Source: an uncultured Rhodocyclaceae bacterium (GTDB lineage: Bacteria; Pseudomonadota; Gammaproteobacteria; Burkholderiales; Rhodocyclaceae). From it: a stretch of 64,000 nt of DNA. Numbering within the stretch: the first letter of the stretch is position 1; the number at the start of each line of letters is the position of its first letter. Position numbers and translations under genes: made by a program. The stretch lies in assembly GCA_907163075.1 (NCBI GenBank), contig CAJQTY010000001.1, positions 310,001-374,000 on the forward strand, given 5' to 3'. The notes beneath the pieces are model-generated. The model was given only the letters and a program-made list of their open reading frames with translations. It was not told where the DNA came from and searched no databases. This document shows positions 55,510 through 63,960 of the stretch, in pieces.

Positions 55510-56478
55510 TCAGGCAATGCGTGTTCCCGCCTTTCCGGCCAGCGCCGCGCCCATGTGCGGGATGTCGGTAACGATGCCCTCGGCGCCCGGGTTATCGCGC
55601 AAGTAGCCGAGGATCGCTTCGATTTTCGGCCCCATCGAACCTTTGCCGAAGTGCCCTTCCGCCATGTAGCGCCCGGCTTCGGCAATCGACAGCGTGTCCA
55701 GCCAGCGCTGCCGCGGCGTGCCGAAATTGATCGCGACCTGTGGCACGGCCGTGGCAATGAGCAGGCGCTGTGCGTGCAACTGGCGAGCCAGCAAGGCCGA
55801 TGCGAGATCCTTGTCGATCACCGCTTCGCGATTGCTCAGACGGCCGTCCACACCGCGCGTGACCGGAATCCCGCCGCCGCCGCAGGCAATGACAATGTGA
55901 TTGCAGGCGAGCAACTCGCGGATGGTGTCGATTTCGATCACCGCTTTCGGCTTCGGCGAGGCCACGCTGCGCCGCCATCCGCGTCCGGTCTCTTCCATGA
56001 TCGCCCAGCCGTTGTCCTGCGCCAGACGGCGCGCTGTCGGCTCGTCCATGGTTGAGCCGATCGGTTTGCTCGGCGCGTCGAACGCGGGATCGCCGGCGTC
56101 CACGACGACCTGCGTGACGACCGTGGCGACGCGCCTATCCAGCTTGCGCGCCAGCAACTCGTTGAACAGGCTGCGCTGGAACATCACCCCGATGGCGCCT
56201 TGCGTGTCGGCGGTAGCGTAATCCATCGGAACCGGCGGCACCTCGGCGATCGCCAACTCGGATCGGCGCAGAATATAGCCCACCTGCGGCCCGTTGCCGT
56301 GCGTGAGCACCACGCGCCACCCCTGCGCGGCAACGTCGACCACGTATTGCGCGGTACGCGCCGCCGCCGCCGCCTGATCCGGGAGCGACGTACCGCCGCC
56401 TTCGGGGGCGAGCGCATTGCCGCCGACGGCGATGACCAGGGTCGGATAGTCGCCCGCAGGCTGGGGTAAAACAGGCAT
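55510..56478 (-). CDS. arcC: Carbamate kinase
   Basis: 322 residues from ATG 56478, with GGAGGAGA upstream. It converts carbamoyl phosphate + ADP to ATP, CO2 and ammonia. Signatures: VIAVGGNALAPEGGG, LTHGNGPQVGYIL, VACGGGGIPV-type text (IVIACGGGGIPVTRG) and MGPKIEAILGYL. It is the last gene of the carbamoyltransferase operon, 1 base after the DUF1116 stop, so its role is most like AllK (YbcF) of E. coli allantoin fermentation, or ArcC more generally. Confidence 0.94.
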   Translation of the reverse strand: MPVLPQPAGDYPTLVIAVGGNALAPEGGGTSLPDQAAAAARTAQYVVDVAAQGWRVVLTHGNGPQVGYILRRSELAIAEVPPVPMDYATADTQGAIGVMFQRSLFNELLARKLDRRVATVVTQVVVDAGDPAFDAPSKPIGSTMDEPTARRLAQDNGWAIMEETGRGWRRSVASPKPKAVIEIDTIRELLACNHIVIACGGGGIPVTRGVDGRLSNREAVIDKDLASALLARQLHAQRLLIATAVPQVAINFGTPRQRWLDTLSIAEAGRYMAEGHFGKGSMGPKIEAILGYLRDNPGAEGIVTDIPHMGAALAGKAGTRIA

Positions 56479-56479
56479 G

Positions 56480-57907
56480 TCAGTTCTCCTCCGGCAGGTT
56501 TCTGGCCACCGCCAGCACCGCTTTGGCGAAGCAGGCAAGCGGCGCGTGGGTGATGCCGGCGCCAACCTGGCCGACGCCGGCTTCCTTGTGTGCGATACCG
56601 GTATTGATCACCGGCCGGATGCCGCTGTCGAGGACGCGGCGGGCGTCGATTCCCGCCGGCGTACCGGTGAAATCGAGCGCCGGCAGGGTGAACGCGCCGT
56701 TCTGCCCGAGCGTGACGTGCAGCATGCGCCGGGTGTTGGCCAGCGCATCGCGCGCGCTGCCGCCGACAAACTGGACGATCGCCGGTGATGCCGCCATGGC
56801 GAAGCCGCCCACACCCGCCGTCTCGGTAATGGCGCTGTCGCCCAGGTCGCGGGCGGCGTCGGCCGGCCCGTAGCCGGGGAAGAAGAGGCCGTCGACGAAC
56901 GGTGCCGGGGCGGTAAACCAGTCGTCCGAGCCGGCCAGCCGGATACCGAACTCGACGCCATTGCGCGCCATGGCCGTGAGCAGCGTCGAATGCGGAACGC
57001 CCTGCGCGGCATCGAGCATCGCTTTGCAGGCCGCCATGCTGAGATTCAGGAAAAAGTGGTCGTTGGCGGCGATGAAGGACAGCGTTTCGGCGAGCGCCCC
57101 GCGTTCCAGCCGCGTCGAGCGCAGCCCCGCCGTGCTCAGTTTGCGCAGCAGCAGCATGCTGGCGGCGACGTTGCGGTTGTGCACTTCGTCGCCCATGTGC
57201 AGCGCCTGCGCCATGAGCGGCTTGAGGTCGAGTCCGCCCAGTTCGTCTATGATCAAGGCCAGGGTCGGCGCCAGCGTTTTGGCCATCCAGCGCAACCGGT
57301 CGATGACTTCCGCGTCGTTGGCACCGAAGCGGAGCACGCGTCCGAGTCCTTCGTTCATGTTGCAATAGGCGACGTTGCCGCCCGCCGTATTGCTGACGAT
57401 CCACACCGGCATCGACGGGCTGATGATGCCGGCCATCGGGCCGACAGCGGCGTGATGGTGGCACGGTTCGAGGCGAACCTCGCCGCTCTCGATCAAGCGG
57501 CGCGCGGCGCCGATATCGCTGGCCCAGGCTTCGAACAGAACAGCGCCGAGTATGGCGCCCTGCTGCGGGCCGCACATGTCTGGCCAGGCGATCGGCGGGC
57601 CGGAATGGAGGATGATCCGGCCGCTCATGCCGGGGATCACATCGCCCGCCACCCCGACGCCGGTCAGCACCGGCTGCGACGCCAGGTAACGTCCATACGC
57701 CGTGCGGTTGGCGGCGTCGATGCGTTCGTCGGCGATCAGCCTCGCCAAGGCCCAACCGGCTTCGGCATCGCCCTCGGCCGGCGGCTGCCAGCGCAGATCG
57801 CAGGCGCTGCCGCCGCAATCGCGGATAGTCTGGCCGAATCCCGACAAACCGATGTTGATGACGGAAAGCGGCTGTTGTGTGAGCGCAGGAACGGGCTTCG
57901 CGGACAT
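56480..57907 (-). CDS. allG: DUF1116 protein, AllG (YlbE)-like carbamoyltransferase subunit
   Basis: 475 residues from ATG 57907. DUF1116 signatures include NRTAYGRYLASQPVLTGVG, LHSGPPIAWPDMCGPQQGA, EPCHHHAAVGPMAGIISPS and AMARNGVEFGIRLAG. AllG is one of three subunits (AllF, AllG, AllH) of E. coli oxamate carbamoyltransferase, which phosphorolyses oxalurate to oxamate and carbamoyl phosphate. Assignment rests on my knowledge of that complex plus adjacency to FdrA and DUF2877 genes. The actual substrate here is unknown. It is 5 bases after the fdrA stop. Confidence 0.82.
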   Translation of the reverse strand: MSAKPVPALTQQPLSVINIGLSGFGQTIRDCGGSACDLRWQPPAEGDAEAGWALARLIADERIDAANRTAYGRYLASQPVLTGVGVAGDVIPGMSGRIILHSGPPIAWPDMCGPQQGAILGAVLFEAWASDIGAARRLIESGEVRLEPCHHHAAVGPMAGIISPSMPVWIVSNTAGGNVAYCNMNEGLGRVLRFGANDAEVIDRLRWMAKTLAPTLALIIDELGGLDLKPLMAQALHMGDEVHNRNVAASMLLLRKLSTAGLRSTRLERGALAETLSFIAANDHFFLNLSMAACKAMLDAAQGVPHSTLLTAMARNGVEFGIRLAGSDDWFTAPAPFVDGLFFPGYGPADAARDLGDSAITETAGVGGFAMAASPAIVQFVGGSARDALANTRRMLHVTLGQNGAFTLPALDFTGTPAGIDARRVLDSGIRPVINTGIAHKEAGVGQVGAGITHAPLACFAKAVLAVARNLPEEN

Positions 57908-57912
57908 GGGTT

Positions 57913-59517
57913 TCAGTCTCCGGAACGGGGGGCGCGGGCGGCTTCGAGAACGGCGCGGCAGAGCGCCACCGCCCCGGCATTGCTGGCGGCCAGTTCGACG
58001 CCGGCGGCGGCGAGCGTCTGGCATTGTTCGCTGAGTCCTTGCGGGTCACCGTCGGTGCCGCAGACATGGCCGATGAAGAGGACCGTGCGTCCGGCTTGCG
58101 ACGCCGCCTGACGTGCCGCTCGCAGGGCGGGAACGATCTGCCCGGCGGGGTCGGGGTGGGCGCCGTAGCCGAGCACGAAGTCGAGCAGGACGATGGCCAC
58201 GCCGGGATCCGCGGCTTCGGCCAGCAGCCGCTCGTTGCGCAGGCCGGGGTCGATCATCGGGTGCGGACGCCCGCGCGTGAATTCGTCGTCGCCGAGGTCC
58301 AGGAGGGTGTCGCTGTGGCTCGTCCACACGTCCGCGATGCGCCCGACGCTGCCCGCCGGCGTGTTCGAGCGTAGCCCGGGCAGCGCCTCCTGCAGCATGA
58401 GCACGGCTTCGTAGCAGAACGTACCGCCGGTGTACAGGCCGCGCAAATGGCGCTGTTCGGGCCTGAGCTGCGCGGCCAGACGGCGCGCGCGCTGCGCCCG
58501 GTCCGAAGCCTCGGGCGCGTCGGCGCCGGCCATGGCGGACGCCGATGGCGACAGGCGCACGGCCTGGCGCGCGGCATCTTCGAGGGTATCGGCCGGGGTC
58601 AGGGCGAAGGCCCGGATGCTGTCGGCGGAGGCGCCGAGGAAGCAGACGACGACCGGCTTCCCGCAATGCTGCGCGGCGCGCAGCAGCGTTTCGGCGACAA
58701 CCGCCGCCGGCGGCTTGGAGACGAGTACGATGACGCGGGTCGCCGGGTCGCCGGCAAGCTGTTCGAACGCGGTCAGCATCGTCAGGCCGCCGACGGCCGC
58801 GGACAGATCATGCCCGCCGGTGCCGATGGCGTGCGTAATGCCGCCGCCGTAGTGGTCGATCAGGCAGCTTACCTGCTGCAGGCCGGTGCCGGAGGCGCCG
58901 ATCAGTCCGATGTCGCCGCGCTTGACGACGTTGGCGAACGCCAGCGGAATGCCGTTGATGATCGAGGTGCCGCAATCGGGCCCCATGACCAGGAGATTGC
59001 GCTCGCGGGCGTATCGTTTCAGCGCGACTTCCGCCTCGACGCTGACATTGTCGGAAAAGATCATGACGTTGAGGCCCAGGCGCAGCGCTTTCATCGCTTC
59101 GGCAGCGGCATAGTCGCCCGGCGTCGAGATGAGGGCGAGATTGGCTGCCTGGCCCTCCGTTTCGCCTTCGTTCGCGCCGGCCCGCTCGATCGCCATCTGG
59201 ATGCTGCGCAATGGCTCCTGCTGCGCTTCTTCGTCGCCCCGCGCGGCTTTTTCATCAAGCCAGCCCGCGGCCGTGCGCAGGGCGTCGTCCACGGCGTCGG
59301 CCTCGCCGCTCAGGACCAGGAAGATATCGTTGGGCCGCGGCTCGGGCACGGAATCGAGCACGCCGGCGCTCTTCATCAGCTCAAGGTTGGCGCGTGTCGC
59401 CATCTGCGCCGAGGCTTGCGCGACGCCCGGCAGCCGGGCCAGCCGGGCCGACAATTGCATCAGCGCTACCGAGTCGCGATAAAGGTTGGGGAAGAACCGG
59501 GTCACTACGTCAGTCAT
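57913..59517 (-). CDS. fdrA: FdrA (AllF)-like carbamoyltransferase subunit, acyl-CoA-synthetase fold
   Basis: 534 residues. The Rossmann-like fold of succinyl-CoA synthetase alpha subunits is seen in LISTPGDYAAAEAMKALRLG, VMGPDCGTSIINGIPLAFAN, IGLIGASGTGLQQVSCL and HAIGTGGHDLSAAVGG. The C-terminal half has VVCFLGA and TLLDLGDDEFTRGRPHPMIDP. This is FdrA, the AllF subunit of oxamate carbamoyltransferase in E. coli. The start overlaps the DUF2877 stop by 4 bases, indicating coupled translation and probably a stable complex. Confidence 0.9.
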   Translation of the reverse strand: MTDVVTRFFPNLYRDSVALMQLSARLARLPGVAQASAQMATRANLELMKSAGVLDSVPEPRPNDIFLVLSGEADAVDDALRTAAGWLDEKAARGDEEAQQEPLRSIQMAIERAGANEGETEGQAANLALISTPGDYAAAEAMKALRLGLNVMIFSDNVSVEAEVALKRYARERNLLVMGPDCGTSIINGIPLAFANVVKRGDIGLIGASGTGLQQVSCLIDHYGGGITHAIGTGGHDLSAAVGGLTMLTAFEQLAGDPATRVIVLVSKPPAAVVAETLLRAAQHCGKPVVVCFLGASADSIRAFALTPADTLEDAARQAVRLSPSASAMAGADAPEASDRAQRARRLAAQLRPEQRHLRGLYTGGTFCYEAVLMLQEALPGLRSNTPAGSVGRIADVWTSHSDTLLDLGDDEFTRGRPHPMIDPGLRNERLLAEAADPGVAIVLLDFVLGYGAHPDPAGQIVPALRAARQAASQAGRTVLFIGHVCGTDGDPQGLSEQCQTLAAAGVELAASNAGAVALCRAVLEAARAPRSGD

Positions 59518-60488
59518 GGCTGAAGATTCCTTTGTCGATCGCGTGTTGGCGGGCGGCCTTCCCGCGTGCCGACGGCCAGCGCCAGGCCGTCGAGCAGGCC
59601 GATCAGGCTGTCCGTGCCCGAATGCCCGCCGACAGACGCTTGCGCCCGCAGCGCGCCGCTCAGGGGGTCCGCGCTTGCACCAGCGGCGGCAGGCCGGCCG
59701 AGGGCGTCAAGCACAGCGGCCAGAGGTGCGCTCAGCCAGCCGCGACAGGCTTGATCGAGTCCATCGCGGCTAGCTCGCGTGGTCAACGATGCGTCGCGCA
59801 CATGCCCGAGCACGGCGGCACGAAGCCGCTGCCGGCGGGCGACATCGCCGCCGCCGGCGAGACCAAGCAAGAGCCCGCCCAGCATGTCGTCGCCGCTGGG
59901 CGTCAAGCCCGGACCCAGGCCGAGAGTGGCGTAAACGGCGGCGTCGAAGGCGACGGCGGACGCCTCGAACGCCGCCAGCACGGCACGATATCGGCAATGC
60001 GCCGCGTGCCAGCTCGCTAGGGGCGGCGGCCGCCCTCCCGTGAGTTCGTCGTCCAGCCAGCGGCGAGCCTGTCCCAGTCTGGCGCGCAGGATGGACGGCG
60101 GGCGCCGGCCGGCGGCGAGCGGCGGACTGTGCCAGGCTTCGCCTCGCGCCAGGTCGATCCGGGAGCCGCCGAGGACGATGCCGGCACTGTCGACGGCAAC
60201 GGACGATCCGGGAACGAGCAGCGCGTGCAGCGGCGGCCAGTCGTCCGGGTTCAGGTTGACGGTGCGCATGCCGCGCTGCGCATCGCCCGACAGCAGGGTC
60301 AGCAGTCGCCCGTCATCGAGGCCGAGATGCGCCGCGTGCGCATAGCGCGCCGCCACCCGCCCGGCGAGAGTTCGCCCCGACGGTGGACGGACGTCGCCGC
60401 CGATGCAACGCGCCGCGATCATTGGCCTGTTCCCGGGTGGCAAGCCGTTTGGTAACGCATCGACAGACTCGTCAGCGTGTCCCGGCAT
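59514..60488 (-). CDS. allH: DUF2877 protein, AllH (YlbF)-like carbamoyltransferase subunit
   Basis: 324 residues from ATG 60488; an internal Met at ~60422 is an alternative. The DUF2877 hallmark GLGPGLTPSGDDMLGG lies near residue 195, and GHSGTDSLIGLLDGLALAV near the end. DUF2877 proteins accompany FdrA and DUF1116 in gene clusters, and AllH is the third subunit of the E. coli oxamate carbamoyltransferase. It lies 6 bases after the hydrolase gene. Less conserved than its partners, so the symbol is by analogy. Confidence 0.8.
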   Translation of the reverse strand: MPGHADESVDALPNGLPPGNRPMIAARCIGGDVRPPSGRTLAGRVAARYAHAAHLGLDDGRLLTLLSGDAQRGMRTVNLNPDDWPPLHALLVPGSSVAVDSAGIVLGGSRIDLARGEAWHSPPLAAGRRPPSILRARLGQARRWLDDELTGGRPPPLASWHAAHCRYRAVLAAFEASAVAFDAAVYATLGLGPGLTPSGDDMLGGLLLGLAGGGDVARRQRLRAAVLGHVRDASLTTRASRDGLDQACRGWLSAPLAAVLDALGRPAAAGASADPLSGALRAQASVGGHSGTDSLIGLLDGLALAVGTREGRPPTRDRQRNLQP

Positions 60489-60494
60489 GATCGT

Positions 60495-61166
60495 CTACTC
60501 GCCGGCGAGCGCCGCGACGACCGCGGCCGAAGGCGCGACCCATCCGAAAATGCCGCCCTGCGCCTTGATCAGCTCCAGCCCGAGGCGCTGGTATTCGGGA
60601 AAATACGATCCGGTGGCGTCGGACACGACAAGGCATTCGAAACCCCGGTCGTTGGCTTCGCGGACCGTGGTATTGACGCAAACTTCGGTGGTGACGCCGC
60701 AGACGATCAGCGTTCTGATGCCCTTGTTGCGCAGTTTGAGTTCCAGGTCCGTGGCGAAGAAGGCACCCTTGCCCGGCTTGTCGATGATCGGCTCGCCGGC
60801 GCTCGGGTAGAGCTCGGGGATGATGTCGTGCCCCGCTTCGCCGCGAATGAGGATGCGCCCCATCGGCCCCATGTCGCCGATGCCCGTCTCCAGCCGGCCG
60901 CGCGCCAGTTTGCTCGGCGGACAGTCGGCCAGGTCCGGCGCGTGTCCTTCACGCGTATGCAGCACGAACAGGCCGCTGGCGCGCGCGGCGTCGAGTACCG
61001 CCCGGCACGGGGCGATCGCCGAGCGCAGAAGCGATACGTCGTTGCCGAGCATGGCGCCGAAGCCTCCGGGCTCAAGGAAATCGCGCTGCATGTCGATGAT
61101 GATCAGCGCCGTTTGCGCCGGATCAAACGGCAGGTCGTAAGGCTCGGCCGTGAAAGATTTGCTCAT
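60495..61166 (-). CDS. Isochorismatase-family cysteine hydrolase, biuret-amidohydrolase-like
   Basis: 223 residues from ATG 61166; the longer upstream frame overlaps the permease and is not real. The catalytic triad is Asp ~25 (IIIDMQRDF), Lys ~133 (DKPGKGAFFATD) and Cys ~163 (GVTTEVCVNTT). LEPGGFGAMLGND, HTREGHAPDLADCPPSKLARG and GPMGRILIRGEAGHDIIPEL are the pattern I associate with biuret hydrolases (BiuH) and related amidases acting on ureido compounds. It is in the carbamoyltransferase operon, so it may release or prepare a carbamoyl-bearing substrate. The exact reaction is not known. Confidence 0.8.
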   Translation of the reverse strand: MSKSFTAEPYDLPFDPAQTALIIIDMQRDFLEPGGFGAMLGNDVSLLRSAIAPCRAVLDAARASGLFVLHTREGHAPDLADCPPSKLARGRLETGIGDMGPMGRILIRGEAGHDIIPELYPSAGEPIIDKPGKGAFFATDLELKLRNKGIRTLIVCGVTTEVCVNTTVREANDRGFECLVVSDATGSYFPEYQRLGLELIKAQGGIFGWVAPSAAVVAALAGE

Positions 61167-61225
61167 GACAGACTCCAGTAAGGGTGATGACGGGCAGGCT
61201 CCATCGACTCCGAACACGACGGAGT

Positions 61226-61609
61226 TCAGCGTGTCCGGCTCTTGCTCGCCATGTATCCGCGCCAGCCATTGAACGGCGAGATGTCGACGTGTTCGGGCCG
61301 GATTTTTTCCTTCGGGTACAGTATCCCGTCGACGACGCGGCCGTCCTCCAGCCTGACCGGGCCGCAATACAGATGCGGCGGTTCCCCTGCTTCGACGCGC
61401 GCCCAGGTTTCGTCGCTCAAGGCGTAGAGTTCGCCGTCGACCGTCACGCCGCCCTGGTCGACTTCGTACATGCCGGGATGCACGTCGCCGATGCTGAACA
61501 CGCGATAGCGCGGCTCGGTGCGGAAGGAACCAAGGTACTGCGCGCCTTCCAGGTTCCCGTGCAGCACGAAGCCGCGCATCAATGTGCCGTTCACAAACAG
61601 TGTTTTCAT
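61226..61609 (-). CDS. Gamma-glutamylcyclotransferase-like (AIG2) protein
   Basis: 127 residues. It begins MKTLFVNGTLMRGFVLHGNL, the YGTL-type entry of the GGCT fold, and continues GSFRTEPRYRVFSIGDVHPGM and VDGELYALSDETWARVEAGE; the usual acid in the active site is plausibly the Glu in ALSDETW or RVEAGEP. GGCT-like domains also form the C-terminal part of allophanate hydrolases, which fits a ureide/biuret-type pathway. It lies 51 bases after the permease and 59 before the hydrolase. Confidence 0.78.
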   Translation of the reverse strand: MKTLFVNGTLMRGFVLHGNLEGAQYLGSFRTEPRYRVFSIGDVHPGMYEVDQGGVTVDGELYALSDETWARVEAGEPPHLYCGPVRLEDGRVVDGILYPKEKIRPEHVDISPFNGWRGYMASKSRTR

Positions 61610-61660
61610 TCGACTCTCCTCCTCGTTGCCGGGATTGATCGATTGCCGCGCGCGGCGTCC

Positions 61661-63262
61661 TTAGTCCATGGTTTCGCTGCCGTTGTCGATCGGCGACCAG
61701 TCGGTCTTGCCCGTTTCGCGCGCTTGCTGGTACGCGAGATAGATGAAAAGCAGCGTCGCCATCGCGTAACCGAGGCTGACCAGCGGCGAAGCATTGATCG
61801 CCAGGCGCGCGCCGTGGATGAAGCCGAAGAAGGACAGCGCCGTCGCCGCCGCGGCATACGCCGCCGCCCAGTTGAAGCGGCGGTCGATGATGAAAACGGC
61901 GATGGCGCTGATCATCAGGCCGGCGAGGACGGCGCCGCCGCCGGTCGTTTCCATGCCGTGATAGAGCACCCCGTTCTGGGCCATGCTGGCGATCAGCTCG
62001 GGCGGCAGCGCCACGGTGTTGACGCCGGCCGCCGCCAGAGCGCCGTCGATCTGCGTTTTCGCCCATTCGGCGATATTCGGCACCAACGCCAGAACGATCG
62101 CCGGCGCATGACGCTTGGGCGAGGCCTGGAAAGCCTGCGCACCGATGACGAGGCCGATGAAGAGCAGGATCGGAACGATCGAAACGAGCGGAATCACGGA
62201 CAGCAGGAAAGCGGTCAGCCCGAGGAAGCACATCAGCGCCACGCTGACGCCGGTGGCCAGCGAGTAGCCGATGCGGCCACCCATCGCCTTCCAGCCCGGA
62301 TGGCCGATATAGACGGCGGGCGGGAACGGCGAGCCAAGCAGGGCGCCGACGATGGCGCCGATCCCGTCGGCGGCCAGCACCGCGCGCAGGTTGTACTCGT
62401 CACCGCCGGCGGCGGCCGATTCGACGTTGTTGATCGCCTCGGTGAAGTTGTAGATACCGAGCGGGATCGCCGTTACCAGAAGCGGCCAGACCTTGTCCAT
62501 GGGGACCGAGAAGACATCGCCGCTAAGATAGGGCAGATGCAGTGAAAACTGCTTGAGCGCCTCGCCGACGGCGGAAGCGTGCATCATGTCGCTCATGCCG
62601 AGTGCGACGGCGCTCCAGGCGAGGACCGAACCGACGATGACGACGGCCAGGCCGCCGGGGACGCCAAACGGCAGACGCACCTGGCCGACCCAGTTGAGCA
62701 GGATGATCATGAAGCAGATCAGGCCGATCCAAGCGCCGTCGAACATCTGGTAGGCGGGACGCATCGAGATGAAGGCGATGGAAATTCCGGCCAGTGTTCC
62801 CAGCATGGCGGCGCGCGGCGTGTATTTGCGGATGGCCGGGCCGACGAACGCCCCCGCCAGAACGATCAGGCCGACGATGAAGGCCCACACCAGGCCGAGC
62901 TTCCAGGCCAGGATGGGGTCCTTGGTGATGAGCAGCGTCGGCAGCATGACCACGAACACCACGATGAACATGTGCGGCACGCTGGGACCGTACGGTAGCG
63001 CCGTCACCGTGCCGCGCCCGGCACCCTGTCTGGCGAGTTTCCAGGCCAGGTAGGCGTAGAACAGGTTGCCCAGCGGCAAGGCGACGCCCAGGGCCGGCAG
63101 GATGCGGCCGTAGACGGTATCGCCCGGTAACTGCACGACGAACAGGGTGAGGCCCGACAATACCAGCACGTTGAGCAGCACATTGGTGAAGAGACCGAAA
63201 AAGGCGTTCAGGTCGCCCGCTACCCAGAGTCTGGGATGATCGGCAGAGTGGGTTGCGTTCAC
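61661..63262 (-). CDS. NCS2/AzgA-like nucleobase-type permease
   Basis: 533 residues with about 12-14 TM helices. The start is a GTG at 63262, with AGGAG seven bases upstream, overlapping the GntR stop by 4 bases. WVAGDLNAFFGLFTNVLLNVLVL, GNLFYAYLAWKLAR, TALPYGPSVPHMFIVV and NFTEAINNVESAAAGGDEYN are characteristic of the xanthine/uracil permease superfamily. It probably imports the substrate of the downstream pathway; nucleobase or ureide are candidates. Confidence 0.85.
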   Translation of the reverse strand: MNATHSADHPRLWVAGDLNAFFGLFTNVLLNVLVLSGLTLFVVQLPGDTVYGRILPALGVALPLGNLFYAYLAWKLARQGAGRGTVTALPYGPSVPHMFIVVFVVMLPTLLITKDPILAWKLGLVWAFIVGLIVLAGAFVGPAIRKYTPRAAMLGTLAGISIAFISMRPAYQMFDGAWIGLICFMIILLNWVGQVRLPFGVPGGLAVVIVGSVLAWSAVALGMSDMMHASAVGEALKQFSLHLPYLSGDVFSVPMDKVWPLLVTAIPLGIYNFTEAINNVESAAAGGDEYNLRAVLAADGIGAIVGALLGSPFPPAVYIGHPGWKAMGGRIGYSLATGVSVALMCFLGLTAFLLSVIPLVSIVPILLFIGLVIGAQAFQASPKRHAPAIVLALVPNIAEWAKTQIDGALAAAGVNTVALPPELIASMAQNGVLYHGMETTGGGAVLAGLMISAIAVFIIDRRFNWAAAYAAAATALSFFGFIHGARLAINASPLVSLGYAMATLLFIYLAYQQARETGKTDWSPIDNGSETMD

Positions 63263-63960
63263 GGCGTATCTCCTGTCAGGGCTGGGTTAAGATAGGAACG
63301 GGCTACGAGCTGGACGACGACTTCTTCAACATTGCTCAGTGCGCTGTTGATGTTTCGTTGAAGAAATTTGCCAGCCAGCGCCGCGTCGCGCGCAACGATC
63401 GCGTGCACGATGCTGTTGTGTTCGTCGCAGGTGGTATCGAGACGCGAGCGCTGCTGGAAGTCGATTTCGCGAAAGGCGAGCAGACGTTCGTTGATCGCCG
63501 CCAGGTGCTTCATGATTAGGCGGTTGCCGTGCGCCTGCGCCAGGCTGCCATGGAATTCCTCGTCGAGCATGGCGAGTTCGGCGATGGACTTGGCCGCCAG
63601 CGACGACGGATCGTGCCACATCGCCTCCAGCGGAACGAGATCCTTCTCCGCCATGCCCTTGTCGGCCAGCGCCTGGACGACCTGCAGTTCCAGCGCCAGG
63701 CGGTACTCATACAGCTCCTTGACGTCGCGCAAGTGCAGCTGGCGTACGCGGAAACCCCGGCGCGGCAAGCGGTCGAGCAGGCCTTCGGCGGCCAGATGGG
63801 TCATCGCCTGGCGGATCGGGCTGCGGCTGACGCCGAATTCCTGCACCAGATTCTCTTCGACAAGCTGGAATTGCGGCGGATACTCCCAGGCGACGATACG
63901 GCTACGCAAGGTGCGCACCAGTCGGCGAACGCAATCCATATCATTTTCGGTGTCGGCCAT
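63259..63960 (-). CDS. GntR-family (FadR/FCD) transcriptional regulator
   Basis: 233 residues from ATG 63960. The winged helix (~15-75, QLVEENLVQEFGVSRSPIRQAMTHLAAEGLLDRLPRRGF) is joined to a helical FCD ligand-binding domain with ELYEYRLALELQVVQALA, LDEEFHGSLAQAHGN and CDEHNSIVHAIVARD (metal/ligand-site acids and His). It is the first gene of the operon, so it probably senses a pathway intermediate and represses its own promoter, which lies past the right window edge or in the last 40 bases. Confidence 0.92.
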   Translation of the reverse strand: MADTENDMDCVRRLVRTLRSRIVAWEYPPQFQLVEENLVQEFGVSRSPIRQAMTHLAAEGLLDRLPRRGFRVRQLHLRDVKELYEYRLALELQVVQALADKGMAEKDLVPLEAMWHDPSSLAAKSIAELAMLDEEFHGSLAQAHGNRLIMKHLAAINERLLAFREIDFQQRSRLDTTCDEHNSIVHAIVARDAALAGKFLQRNINSALSNVEEVVVQLVARSYLNPALTGDTP

